Part shown: positions 33,253-45,357 of the stretch, piece by piece | Position numbering within the stretch: position 1 is the stretch's first letter | Layout: the number at the start of each line of letters is the position of its first letter | Source of the DNA: Pyrenophora tritici-repentis | Taxonomy: Eukaryota; Ascomycota; Dothideomycetes; Pleosporales; Pleosporaceae | Direction: 5' to 3' | Assembly: GCF_003171515.1 (NCBI RefSeq) | Contig: NC_089399.1 | Location: 1,488,001-1,552,000, forward strand | Length of the DNA: 64,000 bases | Made by a program: the position numbers and the translations under genes | The notes under the pieces: generated by a model | Told to the model about the DNA's origin: nothing | The model's database searches: none | What the model saw: the letters and a program-made list of their open reading frames with translations, nothing else

Positions 33253-34564
33253 TTATTTCAACCGCCCAAAATCAGCCTTCAACTCAACATCGCCGTCTTC
33301 ATCTACGACTTTCCCTCTATCCCACTCCCTCGCCTGACCCTTCCTACTCCATACCACATCCTCCTCGTTCGGAAGATCACCCTTCTCCCACTTCTTGACT
33401 TGATTGTTTGTGAAACCCGCAGCCTTGAGCCTTTCAGCGCCTTGTTGTTGCCAGCGTGCGCGATCACGTAAAGCTTCCAGAGCATCGCCCCAGTCATCTT
33501 CAACGTCAGAGTTTACCCGCACATCTGTTTTTGGGTCATATGTGGAAGAGAAGCGCGATTCGATACCCATGGAGTTCGGTTTAAAGGCACCGCGGCCTTT
33601 GGATCGTACGGTAGGTTCGGGAGGTGGTGGTAGTGGCCCAACGATGGCTTCAAGGGGATCGGAGTCGGATGCCGGTGAGGCAGCTCGGCGTTTTGAACTT
33701 GAGGAATATTTGTGAGAATCCCGTTCTCGCCTTGTACTTTTTGAATCGCCTCGCGGAGATGGACTCGGATTTCTATGTTTGCGTCGTCTATCGTGTCTGT
33801 CAGATCGCTGTGTTAATGATCGGGATCGCGAGCGTGTCCTCGAATAGGATCTGTGTCTGTGTCTACGGTCTTTGCGCTCTTCGTGTTCTCTCTTTCGAGA
33901 CCTTCGGCCTTGTTCTTTGTCCTTTTCTTCGCGCCTATGCGTTCTATCGTGGGGTGATCGCGAGCGCCTGCGCTTCTTTCGAGAAGAATCCTCTTCTTCG
34001 CTGTCGTAACTCCTTTTACGGCGTTGCCTGTCCCTACTCCTATCACGATGTCTGCGGGTTAGCGCATCTCTAGAACTCTCTCTTTCTTCTTCTCTAGCTC
34101 TTTTCCCGTGTCTATCACCGTCGTCTCTATGATTGCGCCGTCTGCTCGAGTGCGTCTCGCATGAGTCGTCGTGGGCTGGCACTGGGGTCAATCGTCCCTC
34201 GTCTTGTCCAAATTTTCCCTCGCCATTCAACTTCCTGAGCCGAGCACGCGATTCCTCGGCCTCTCTTGCAAGGAGCGCGGCATTATGACTATCAGTCTGG
34301 CGGATAATGTGTCGCAAGAAGTTTTTGTTCGGCTTCGGCGCGCGCGAATTCATTCTTCGTCGCATTAGCATAAGAAACATAGTGATTAAGCATCGATGTA
34401 CCTTGGACGCTCGTGTAAGGACATAGCGGGTACAGATGTTTTGTAACGCACCTCCTCGGGTTGAAGGCATCAATGCCTACGAGTTCATATTTCTTTGCGG
34501 CCGTCTTCGCGTCTTGCTTTAGTAACTCTGCAATATACGCGTCGTCATCTATGTTATTCGCCAT
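33253..34564 (-). CDS. Arg/Ser-rich nuclear protein, pre-mRNA-splicing factor 38B-like
   Basis: Two exons, 34564-34452 and 34354-33253, giving 404 residues. The intron is 97 nt with a GTGCGT donor and CTAAT branch site; it joins FNPRR to MNSRAPKPNKNFLRH. The N-terminus (DDDAYIAELLKQDAK) and the KPNKNFLRHIIRQTDSHNAALL segment are features of fungal proteins annotated as splicing factor 38B. The middle (about 120-270) is a long RS/RD/RE-rich region typical of spliceosome-associated proteins. The C-terminus (SRFSSTYDPKTDV, DDWGDALEALRDRARWQQQG, ending DVELKADFGRLK) is well ordered. Probably acts in the nucleus with the spliceosome. The annotation name is inherited and not experimentally secure. 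It is transcribed away from the Sos7-like gene, with only about 214 bp between the two starts. Confidence 0.75.
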
Positions 34565-34778
34565 GGTTGGTTGTGTTGTGGGCTATCAGGAATGTGCATG
34601 AGGGCTGAGTATAAGCTCGGGAGCTTTCGAGTGAAGGGCATGCAAGGCCGTGTGATATCATTCACTAGGCCGCATGTGGTAATAGCCGCGGAGTTTGTAC
34701 TTGGCACGCGTGGATGCGGGCAGTCGCGAGTGTACCAAAACAAAGCTGAATACCTCGACATATCGGTGTATCTATAGA
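34565..34778. promoter_or_regulatory. Short bidirectional promoter
   Basis: 214 bp separate the ATGs of the splicing-type gene (minus) and the kinetochore-type gene (plus). Both promoters and 5' leaders must fit here. No clear TATA box is visible. Confidence 0.5.
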
Positions 34779-35693
34779 ATGGCACCCAAACGCAAGTCTG
34801 CGACGCCCACACCAGCGTCGGCACTGGAACAATTACAGCAGTCGCAATCCTTGAAGCTTTTGGCTATTGCAGAAACATTGTCACCAAAAGACGTTCCACA
34901 GGCTGCGAAGAAGCGCAACTCGGCAGCATCCGAGGACAGCGAGCAGAATGGAGATACTCACCCCGCAGCTCTTGAAGCCGATCTGCTACATTACAAGGTA
35001 GGCATGACGTATAGCCTACCAAATACAGACGACTGACAGGCATGACAGGAACTGTTCAGCAAGCTCCGCTTTAGCTACGTCGAACAAGTCACAAAAGAAA
35101 AGTTCCTGCGAAGCATCACGGAAAACCCACCCCGCCTAGTCGATGCGTCGGAGAACGACGAGAAGGAGAAGGAGATATTGGGGTTGAAGGCAGACCTCAA
35201 GGAACGCAAATTGGAGGTGGCCGAAATACTGAAGCAGCTGGAAGACAAGGGAAAAGAGCTCGCGAAACGCTACGAGGGTCTACAACTACGCACCCAACAA
35301 CTTGAGTCGCTTCCGACCGAGATCGCGGGCCTAGAAGCGAGCATAGAGCAGCTCAAGAAAGAGCAAACGCCCGTGTCCAAGAAAGCCGAGCTTGCACTTC
35401 CGCTTCCTGAAACCCAGCGAGTGCTCAGCGAGCGGGAGGCCGAGCTTGCAGCCCTGAATGCGCAAATAGCAAGTCTCCAAGCGGCCGTGCCAAATCGCAG
35501 CAGAGACTTGGAGAAGCTGGAGCGCGAATTGAGGCCACTGGAGACGCAAAAACAAGCGACAGTGGCAGCAGCTAAAGAGGCGCAGAGGAGAAAGGAGGAG
35601 GGTGGTGGTATCGGCGATGAATTGGAGGAAAGAGGCAGGTGGCTGAGAGCATCCGAGAAGGCGCTAAGGGACATGCTGGACGTAGAGGGGTGA
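34779..35693 (+). CDS. Kinetochore protein Sos7-like coiled-coil protein
   Basis: Two exons, 34779-34997 and 35049-35693, giving 287 residues. The intron is 51 nt (GTAGGC donor, CATGACAG acceptor, phase 0). The segment after the intron, ELFSKLRFSYVEQVTKEKFL, matches my memory of the conserved signature of the Sos7 family, which recruits the Mis12 complex with Spc7 at fission yeast kinetochores. Residues about 115-270 form an almost continuous coiled coil (LKADLKERKLEVAEILKQLE, SEREAELAALNAQIASLQAA). The N-terminal 70 residues are disordered. Family assignment rests on this one motif plus coiled-coil length; another nuclear coiled-coil protein is possible. Confidence 0.65.
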
Positions 35694-36552
35694 CGTGGTT
35701 TACACGAGCGGTGGCTGGGATATGGTTTTGGCGGCGTTATGGGACGGCAACGGACGGAGATTTCTAATACTAAGATACCACTACATTGACTTGCAATGGA
35801 TGCTTTATTTTCTGCTTAATCTGCTTGATGGGTCGCGACAGCCTGCGAACGTCCACTTGAACCGGGCCCTGCGGTGTACCTTACGGGTGCTAGATGTTAG
35901 TAGCCGCTCGCCTCATTAATTAACAGCGCATCTCTCAGCCTCGGGATAGAGCGATGACGAGCTAATTGGGCTCTAAAAACCAGGAATAATCTCGACAAGC
36001 CCGAAACAGAGCTTTAGGCGGGCTGGGGGCTGGGGAGAGGTTGGTTGTGATTGGCTGAAACGCACTACTCACCGCCACGGACCTATCGATTACGTTGCCT
36101 GGCCAAAAGTGCGATAAACACTGGTTGCCGGTGGATCCATGCCGAGCTAGTTGCGTTGGCTACCGCTTTCGAGGCTCCATGACATCTGCAGCTCCTCCGA
36201 GAAGACTTCCGCAAACTGTACAACTCACGGCCTCTTTTTTGCGCAAAGGACGTTGAAGGCTTCAACGACAGGAGCTGACGTTCCCCCACTTCCGCGAGCT
36301 GTCCAACCGGACACGCTCAGACTGCTACCACCTCATTGTCACCCTACAAGCATATTTTGAAAGTGCGAGGCCTACTCTCGCTATTCTTACGCCTGTCACG
36401 ACGTCACGAGTTTTGTTTCTTGTTCATCGCTGTCTGTTTGCATTGTTATAGCGATTTTTACGTCACTTCTCCATCAAACGACTTACGCGACCACTACTAC
36501 GACTTTACTACGAGTACGCGACCAAGTCACGAAACCAACCACCACCGCCACA
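35694..36552. other. Intergenic promoter region
   Basis: About 860 bp up to the next start. The last 150 bases are a pyrimidine/ACG-rich leader (CTACTACGACTTTACTACGAG) typical for fungal 5' UTRs. No gene or repeat seen. Confidence 0.4.
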
Positions 36553-38950
36553 ATGTCTCAAGGCCTCTCTGCACCAGGGTCGAGTGTCTACTCGTCAGAC
36601 ACCATGTATGTCGGGGATGGGACATGGGACTCGCAGCGCAACACTTTCCTGTTGCCCAATTTGCAAGGCCCCAACTTTGAGACAATGCGATACAATGGTA
36701 CGATCACTATACGACTGGTTTCTAGGAAGACACTGACTGTTTAGGCATGGGCAACCGCTTTCGCAGCATGGTTGGCTACAAGGCTCTCATCACCGCTCAT
36801 GGCGTGCTAGCAGGCGTAACATTTCTATTCATAATACCTGCAGCTATTTTCATGGCCCGCTTCTACCATCGGAATCCGCATACGGCATTGAAGTTCCATA
36901 TCTGGCTACAGGTACTCGCCGTGCTTCTGTCAACTGCGGCAATCATTTGCAGCTTCTTTGCTGTTGGGCTTGAGAGGTCACTCACAAACCCTCATCATGG
37001 CATTGGTGTTGCGCTTTACACTCTCGTCATGGTACAGGCGCTTGGCGGTTCAGTCATCCACAGGCTAGAAAAGGGCAAGGAGCGCTTCAAGATCCCCCTC
37101 AAGCTCATGGTATGTATCCCAAATCAACAACTACCGAAATCCACTAACATGTGCAGATTCATCAATGGCTAGGACGAACCATTGCATTGCTCGGCTTTGC
37201 TCAGGTTCCACTCGGCCTGACTTTATATGGCTCACCACTGGCCTTGTTCATACTCTTCGCTGTCTGGACCTTCATTCTCTTCATCCTTTACTTTGTGCTT
37301 TCGTACAGGAATCAGCCCGAGCTAGACTTTGACGATCGCAGCACTTATGTAACAGATCGTACCTACAGTACTCGGAGAACCGGCATGAGACGAGTTGCAA
37401 CTGCGAGCGCAGCAGGAGCAGGCCTAGCCGGGTTGGGACCACGAAGACAATCGCGCAGTATGAGCCGCAGCAGACGTGGTGGAACCGTGATTAGTTCTCG
37501 ACGCGATTCCCGGTCTCGTGTTAACGAATCGGAGTTCACTGAGTCTTATCTGAGCGACGAAAAGTACGGTGGTAATCGCCAAAAGAGTAACACTTGGAGA
37601 GACCGTCTCCTGGGAGCTGGAGCCGCAGCTGGAGGTATCTTCGCCATGAAAAAGCTCTTCAGTCGCAAGCCAAAACACCCTCCGACTGAGACTGGAAGCG
37701 ACTTCAGTTACAGCCGTCCACTAGGCCCATCCGAAGTTACTCAGACCGACATCTCCAGGCTCGAGGAGGGAAGAGCTCCTGAATCTCCGGCGAATCGTCG
37801 AGATGACTGGCGTCGCGATAACCCCCAAGCATCAGCATTGACCGAGAGCTCCATAGGACGTGGTCCTCGCCCAGCTAGGAGCGCAGGATCGATTGACTCT
37901 TTCGATAGCCGAACGAGCCTCAGCGAGGAGACTGAAATGAGGCCTAGGGACCATTCGTACGGACTGAAGGAGGGAGTCGCCACACTTGGTGTGTTCGGCT
38001 TTCTCAAGCACTCGCTCAGCAGACGCAGTAAGAAGAAGGAGGACGACCATGTGGAAGAAATGCGACAACAAGATCTCGAAGAGGAACGCGTTGCTCGTAT
38101 GAATAGCCAACGTCGCAAAAAGTACACTGGCGACGGAACACCTCGTAAAGGCAACAGACCGCCATCCACCATACTTTCCGAGAGCGATATGACGGGTATC
38201 ACACCATCAGTGGCGCGTCCTCTCCCCATGGACTCTACTCTCACCCCCTCGATCAACCCTGGCGGACGTCCCCCTCGGGCTGGCGTTTACAGTGTCTTGT
38301 CGGATTCTGCATCGGAAGCTTATGACTCACCTGGAGGCCGTCACCACAGCCGCCGTCGCACTGGAGACCGACCAATTATCCCTGCTGGAACCGCAGCCGC
38401 AGCGACAGTTACGTCCATGGGCTCACCTTCCAAGAAAGAGCGTCGAGGTAGCAGAGACGACGTGGCATCCCCTCCTGTTTCAGTAAAAGTAAAGATGCAT
38501 AACGATGGTCGACATGTAACTCTGCGACGACTGAACGAGGAAGAAGCAGCGGCCGAACGAGATGCAAGGAGAAGAGAACGTAAGAACAAGGCCCGTGCCG
38601 GAAGTGTGAGCTCTCTTAGCGCTGGCGGAGGGGAGCGTTGGCGCAGGACCGAGGCCATGGAGCGGGCGCAAGCAGAAGAGATGGCACAGCAAGGTGGCAT
38701 TCCGCCGCCTCCGCCAGGCCCTCCTCCAGTGTTCAACCAAGGCCAGAGTTCAGCTCCGGGCCAGACTCTCTTCCCACCTCCACCGATCCCAGCAGCAGAT
38801 ACGGTATTGAGCAGTCCTCCTGGTACTCAGTTTAACGGCACGGAAACAGATCTTAGCAACTACGATTCCAACAGGCGTAGACGGAGAGCGGAAAGAGCAC
38901 AAGCCAAACAGGCCAGGCTAGGGGGTGGAAGTCGTGTCGAGTTCTCTTAA
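36553..38950 (+). CDS. Cytochrome b561-like membrane protein with long disordered tail
   Basis: Three exons, 36553-36697, 36745-37109 and 37157-38950, giving 767 residues. Introns of 47 nt each keep frame. Residues about 60-245 form a five- to six-helix membrane domain. Four His sit where b561 proteins bind two haems: H67 (TAHGVLAG), H100 (LKFHIWLQ), H133 (NPHHGIG) and H172 (MIHQWLGR). This supports a trans-membrane electron carrier of the FRRS1/b561 type; no DOMON or reductase domain is present. The C-terminal 500 residues are disordered: Arg/Ser-rich (SRSMSRSRRGG), with two hydrophobic Ala/Gly patches (LLGAGAAAGGIFAMKK; GVATLGVFGFLKH) each followed by basic residues, then a poly-Pro stretch. 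Partner and substrate unknown. Confidence 0.8.
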
Positions 38951-41606
38951 TGAAAGTCCACGAAGGTAACAGGTATGACGGGGGTATGCGATTTGCATTT
39001 ACGGGCGTTCTGGGTGCCGCGTTAGCGATGTAAAGATTGAGCGTCATCTCGCCGTGTAGGGGAGTAGATAGAATGAGATAGTCTAGAGATTTGTGTTAGC
39101 GCAGGGATGTGTTTACTGTGGGGTTATACTGTGATGTTGTGAGGATCGCCAATGGCTTGCTGGGTTGTGTTCCTGGTGTCATAATTACATCAGAACCATC
39201 GTTGTGTGTCTTGGTTAATTTTGAGGACACTGTTATAAACTGTGCTCTTCTTTTCCGATTTTCCACGCATGAGTTGTCATTCTTCTTCTTCTTTTTTCAC
39301 AAACGTTCAAAATGTACTTCTTGTCTTATTTCTTCTTACCTTGTTGCGTTCCCTCTTTATTCACCTTGATTACTTCCAATTGCCCACGTCAAATGACATA
39401 TTCATTGTCTTGCTGACAAAAATCCAAGTGGACAAGGTATATTCCACTAGGGCTCTTATGGCAATTTTTGAATGTACCTATGCTGTAAGTCACGAGACCT
39501 GGTTCCATGTCTGATGGGAGAGGGAAGAAAGCGAGACATGTACGGAGATGCGGTAACATGACATATCATCGTGGGGCCATGGATGTTTTATTGGAGCATC
39601 TTCCCACGATGCATGACTCGGCCTCACTACAAAACGACAGCGGGGTAGTCTTTTGTCTGGAGCATGCAGGGCATGCTTGAGCTACTGTAGTTGGTGAGGG
39701 ACGATTGGGCAGTGCTGGAGCTACAGGCGCTACACTACAGCGGAAGCTTTGCAAACGGGCAGGTGGCCTTGTTCAGTTGTAGTTTGACTAGACCTCAGCG
39801 TTACCATGTCCGCGCCGAAGCGTGTCGTCTAGCTAAAGCTCCGCGGAGGCCATGCCAAGGATCACGAATCTTACCACTGGTGCTGCACGCTAGCGGAGCA
39901 TGGACAAAGGAGGTACATATTACCTGTTCCCCGGATCTACGTACAGGTACAGGAAAAGCCTCAACACCATGGCCCTTTTACACATGTACGGTCGGTGGCA
40001 GGCTCAAGACTGCATCACAACTCATGGATTGGCGGCGTGTCAAGCTTCACTCGCCATGACGTCTAGCGCGGGCAGTTCGGGCGGGTGGCAAGACTACTTT
40101 GGAGGGTGGTCCAGCCTCTCTTATTCGCGGTCTCGACGCTGTTGAACCATTTTTGATCGCTGCCGGCAGCATCTCGGAAGCTTGAAAGGCCCTCGTTCCG
40201 ACAGTGGAGTCCGCAAAAGGCCCTTTAAGGAAGAGGATATAAGTCATAAGGGCGTCGCTGCATGTGCGCGAAGGCATCTCATGAGTTCAGAGACCTGTTG
40301 CAGAGACATGGCGACTCGATGAAGCTCACGACGCCTCGCCTCGCCTCCGACTTGGACGAGCCCATGCAGTCCCCGCCCGATGCGCGCCCACAGGAGTAGA
40401 CTTGACCGAATCTGAACTGCAACTGCGGCAATCGACGCTGCGCCTCGCTGGAGCTACCTCTCTCTGACACGGAAACACACCATGGCTACAGTCTGGCTCT
40501 GTCGATGGGCTTGTTGTTGGGTTGGGGTTGGGGTTGGGGTTGGGCCATGTGCATGGGCGGTGGGTGGAGATGGAGAGTTGGTTGGGTAAGATGACGAATG
40601 GCGAATGACGACTGCACATGCCGGCAAGCACCGGCCCATACCGCCACTTGGCCTCGACGTCGACAATTGGAGGCATGTCACACTCTCGGCGCCATTGCCC
40701 CGTTTTCTCAGCATACGTGGGCGCTGCCCAAGCAGTATCGCATTCCGGGCTCGAGACTGGGGAGGCGGTCAGCCGTCAGCACTCAGTCTAAACTTCAGAC
40801 CATGTTTCCTGTCAGGCACACACAGCGCAGCAGCCGGCCCCCCCGCCAGCTGCGCTAAACTGACACGCTGAGACAGCTGGGGAGGGGGCGACAAACGACG
40901 AGGCCCTCCAAGGCAGCATGAGTCTACCTCATCATTTCCCTTTGGCCTAGAAGCATCGTATTCACTCAAGGACACTCCCATACCTCCCCTTCTCCCACGC
41001 GTCGATGCTTCGCACAGGCTGGGTAGACCCATGGCGGGTTAGTTGCCCAACGGGGCAATGTCGGCTAGTTACAGCTCGCCCTAAAGTGACACTAACATGA
41101 AGCTCCCGTCGCTGTGGCAGGAACAGACCGTGCCATGGCTGTACCATGTCCAGCGGTCAGGCTAGGATGTTTCTTCACGCAAGGTCTAGCCTAGTAGACG
41201 GCCTAAGCCCCAGGGCTTGCGACCGTGTGGTGAGCGTTTGACCGGCTTCCGACGCCCTGCCCTGCACTCTCTTTCCCCAGCCGTGGAACCAGGGACCATG
41301 GCGGCTTCTCCATGCTAGGCGATTGGACTCGCAATCCACCAGACCCATCCTGGATGGCCCTGTGATGCTAACTAGTTGAGTCTAATATGCACTTTGGACG
41401 CTTGGGCTTTCCAGTCGTCCAGGTTAACCAAGTGCGAATGAGCGTTCATTCAAGCACAATGACACAAGGAACCTTCAAAGATATCTCCCCGAATGCAGGC
41501 GCAACATGTTTGTTGTACTAATAGGAACCTGCGGATCCGCTCGGCGACTGCATCCCTCATCAAGTAGATGACGAGACGTCCCACACTAGCGACCTCTTCT
41601 CCTTCC
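38951..41606. other. Long 5' region of the Zn2Cys6 gene
   Basis: About 2.65 kb without a supported gene. It holds a GGGGTT tandem (40517-40544). Frames such as 39900-40145 (plus) and 40326-40714 (minus) are low-complexity or derived from the repeat. The stretch is long for this genome and probably includes the upstream regulatory region of the transcription factor at 41607. Confidence 0.4.
40517..40544 (+). repeat. GGGGTT tandem (G-quadruplex-prone)
   Basis: Four runs of three or four G separated by TT (GGGTTGGGGTTGGGGTTGGG). It resembles telomere-like or G4 sequence but does not match the TTAGGG repeat usual in filamentous ascomycetes. Confidence 0.6.
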
Positions 41607-43974
41607 ATGGCTTCCAATCCTACCACGACTGCTCCGGTCAAGCGGGCTTGCGACAGGTACGTTCTCGTCCGTCCCTTGACAAACTTCACCACTCACATCT
41701 AGTCCACCAGCTGTCACCGTAGAAAAGTAAAGTGTATCGGAGAAGGCACTGCGCCCTGCAAGAACTGCGTCTCTGCCGGCCTTGCATGCACATACAATGC
41801 CATCCCCCAGAAGAAGGGCCCCAAGGGCAGCCGTGCCAAAGTCCTGTCTGAACTTCGCGAAACACAACGCAACGCCCAGCTAGCCGCCGGCTTCCCTACC
41901 GACCTTGGATACGACGGACGCTCCTTGCCCTCGACCTTTGCTCGCACTCAGGGCCTCCTGCCTCCCGCCCTGGTCGAGAGCTGCATTGAGTACTTTTTCA
42001 ACAATGTCTACCCCACAGAGCCCGTCCTACACCGCCAAAGAGCTCAGGAAGCCGCTGTTGGCATGGACCGCTCGACCGAGGCATACTGCATGATTGTCGC
42101 CCTCTGCGCCTACGTTATGATTCAGGGCAACCACAAACCCCACGTAAATGTGCTCCCCCGCCAGGAAATGGCTCACATGTCGAACGTGGGCATCGGCCAT
42201 GTTTTGCTCGAGGAGTCCGTCCGCGTACGACAAGGCTACGACCACCGCGAGAACCCCACTCACATGAGTGTGCTGACCTCGTATTTTTATCACGGCTGCT
42301 ACTTTGGACTGGCGCGCGAAAACACGGCATGGACCTATCTTCGCGAAGCTACCACACAAGCACAATTGCTAGGCATGCATGACGAGGAGACGTACAAACA
42401 CGACCCGCTCGATGTATCACGAAAACGAGTCCTCTACTGGCTACTCTTCATAGCCGAAAGGTGCGTGTTTTTAGCACATTTCCAAACTTTGCAGAAATGC
42501 GCTCAGACCGTTGCTTTTTTTCTCTCTCTCTCTCTCTTACTAACACCTGCTAGAACTTACGCCCTGCACAAACGGCGCCCCATTACCCTGCATCCAACCA
42601 TCCACACACCATCTCTAGACGAGGTTCCCTCGGACCGGCCCATTGCCGTTGGCCTTGAGCTCATGATTAACATGTTCAAAATTATCGACGACAATTTCAT
42701 CAACCTTTGGAACAGAGTGCACAACACACATGCAAGCGCGGCATGGATTGCGCAGGTCCAAACGCAGCTCTCAGAAGCCGTCCCAGCCTACTTCGAGTGC
42801 ACCGAAGCGCAGGAAGTCCAGATTCGCATAACTCAACATTGGCTAAGGTCGCAGGCATGGCAGCTTAGCGTCAGCCAGGGCCTTGTCAGCAGCGTCACCA
42901 ACGACCCTCCGCTTACTTTCAAATACCCAATCGAGATATCACGAGACCTCCTCACCACCTCACACCAATTTTCCCAACAAGCCATGGAAGTGCACGGGGT
43001 CGGCCTGGTGAGTACATGATTCTTTTAGTTTATTTTTCCCATTCCTCGTCACCCAAACCTGCATGTTGGAGTGGCCTCCCCGCCGGGAGCCCCTCCACCC
43101 TTCGATGCAATAATCCCTGTTATATTTCGATCTCACTAGGGCCCCACTAGCCAACGTCTATCTCTGACGTCCACGCCCTGACTAGCCTAGCCTCCCTCGT
43201 CAACCCCTGCACCACCCACCCATGCGACGTTTTACCATGACTGTCACGTCAAACATTAGCTAACAGCGCTTGCAGATCGAAAAGTTGTTCGACATAGCTT
43301 GTTGTCTAACGGATGTCGTCGCTTGCACAACCTTTTCGCCCGATCAATTCGCCTTGGGTCCCCGCGACTACGTATCGCGCTTCCTCACCCTCATATCGAC
43401 ACTTCGCGGCGGACAGTCGAGATATCTTCCCCTGCTTCTGTCCAAGCTCAACGAAGTGTTGCCAAATCTTCCGCTTCCCCGATCACTGAACCTCCCCCAG
43501 ACGGTTTCCGCATCGACGCTCGGCCTTAATGCTAGTGGTTCGGGGACGCTCCCCTCGAATGTCGCCGACGATTTCTCGGCAAGTCCCGCTTCCAGTTCAC
43601 CCTCGTATCCCTCAAACGACCTGATTCGCCGAATTGCTGCCCATACTGGCGCCCAACTTCCTTTCAATACGACTCAGCAATCCATGATCTCCGCACCTAC
43701 CACCCACGTAGGAGATCTATCCCTGTATGACACTTCACAACAAAGCACAACGCACTCTTCTAGCTCTGGTCCTAGAAGCAACTCAACAACTCCCGGTCCT
43801 TACGAGACACCCTTGTCGCAGTCACGGTCGCAAATAGTAGGACACTCGGCTATGCAACTTCCCACCTCACATGGTCACATGCAGAGTCACCACATGGGCG
43901 TGAACGCAACGGCATACGACCCAAGATTTTCTATTCAAAATTACCCCGTAGATCCGATGATGTACAAGCACTAG
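41607..43974 (+). CDS. Zn(II)2Cys6 fungal-specific transcription factor
   Basis: Four exons, 41607-41656, 41711-42460, 42554-43007 and 43276-43974, giving 650 residues. Exon 1 ends inside the zinc cluster. Joining to the acceptor at 41710 restores all six ligands in RACDSCHRRKVKC...PCKNC...C (Cys 15, 18, 25, 33, 36, 43); the later AG at 41722 would lose one Cys. A basic linker (PQKKGPKGSRAK) follows. Residues about 100-400 are the fungal-specific regulatory domain (ALVESCIEYFFNNVYPTEPV, YFYHGCYFGLARENTAWTYL, LYWLLFIAERTYALHKRRP). The domain resembles that of maltose/sucrose-type activators, but the target is not known. The C-terminal 150 residues are Ser/Thr/Gln/His-rich and could activate transcription. 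The last intron (268 nt) is unusually long; a missed small exon cannot be excluded. Confidence 0.85.
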
Positions 43975-45340
43975 AGTTTGGTTACAAAGAGCGGGGACAC
44001 GTATTTTTACACATGGCGCAGAGTTTTTTCCCGGTCCTGGTAGTGGGCCTTTCTAGAAAGTTGGTAGCAAGGGTATAGTTTTTCGACCATTGAACAAGTT
44101 CATCATCCGTATCGAAGAAAAGCATCCAGAAGCATCAAAGTGACTAAAATGTCAACGGGAGCACGTTGAACGGTCGAACATGGACGACGTTCAACAGCCC
44201 CTGTCACAACTACCCGAATGCGTCAGTTGTCAGGGTCCAGTATTGGAAGGGAGCGAGTCATGTCGGCGCACCGTTCTAAAAGCAGCGAAGGAAAATCTTC
44301 CGGTAGTTCCTCCGGTGGCATGGACTAGAAGATGTCGTTGCACGTGCGGGAGGGAGCTTATGCGAAGCACTAAGGAGCCGGGTGGTCATACGAGGTGGAA
44401 GAAGCTATGTTCCATGGGTAAATCGTTGCATCGGGTTGCCTTTTGCAGGTCATGTATCAAGGGCCATCCATGTGCCAGATCACTCTGACCGTGGCACGGG
44501 CGTCATTCTCGATCTCAAGGATTACGAAACCAAGCCCATGCGACAGGCACTGCGTGGTGGGATTTCTTGGAGGCGACATGGTTTGAACGGGCGGAACTGG
44601 GCGGCTGACATGTAAAGATCTGGTTCTGACAGTGCAGGGTTGTAAATCCGTCACGGCTAAGGGTGCTCCGCGCCCTCGTAAAAGTAAGCGTGGCTTATGG
44701 CCATGCTAGTTGGCAACAAGTGATTAAAAGCACGAGGGGGTCGGAGGTAGCCGCCACGAACATATAGAGGCAATGATCGCGATCCGAAAGATCCGATCCA
44801 TAGGACTGGAGCCGCGTTAGTAGAATACAATGAAGATGATTCAAGGAAAATAATTAGCCAGTAAGACTAGCAATTTAGCAAAAAAGTGTACACGCGTTCG
44901 CAAAGAGAGACGACGAGTGTTGTCATTGTTCATTTGATGGAGAGCATGTGCATGAAGGTTGGCAAAACTGGCGAGACATGATAGGCATAGTGAAGCAGCA
45001 AATATCAGGCATACTAGCAACGACACGTCTTCCATGCCCCAAGTTACGAAACACACGTCGTAATGATAGATGCCACGCGACTTTTTGGCTTTCCCACGTC
45101 TGCCGTCTGCCACATGCCGCACACACGCACATGCACACATGCATGGCGCTCACCCGTGTCGATTGGGCCTCAAGAAACAGGGCTGTCAAAGACGGTCCTG
45201 GGCACCAATCACGCGATTCACGTTAAGAAAAGCGCTCAAGCTTTATCTCTGGGGTCGGCCCGTCTAAACGTCGGAGCGTTTATTTAGCTACATTTCGCAA
45301 AAGTTTCCTCCGAAGGGATCACTGACAGGCGGGCGGGACT

Positions 45341-45357
45341 GGGGGGGGGGGGGGGGG
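45341..45357 (+). repeat. G17 homopolymer
   Basis: Seventeen consecutive G, followed by TAC. Possibly length-variable or a sequencing-uncertain spot. Confidence 0.8.

Noticed and set aside
41711..41722. Acceptor at 41722 for exon 2 of the Zn2Cys6 gene
   Set aside because: It keeps frame but deletes one zinc-binding Cys; the acceptor at 41710 gives the complete cluster.
44180..44488. Cys-rich 102-codon frame after the Zn2Cys6 gene
   Set aside because: No signal peptide, irregular Cys spacing, no domain; could be chance in GC-rich DNA.
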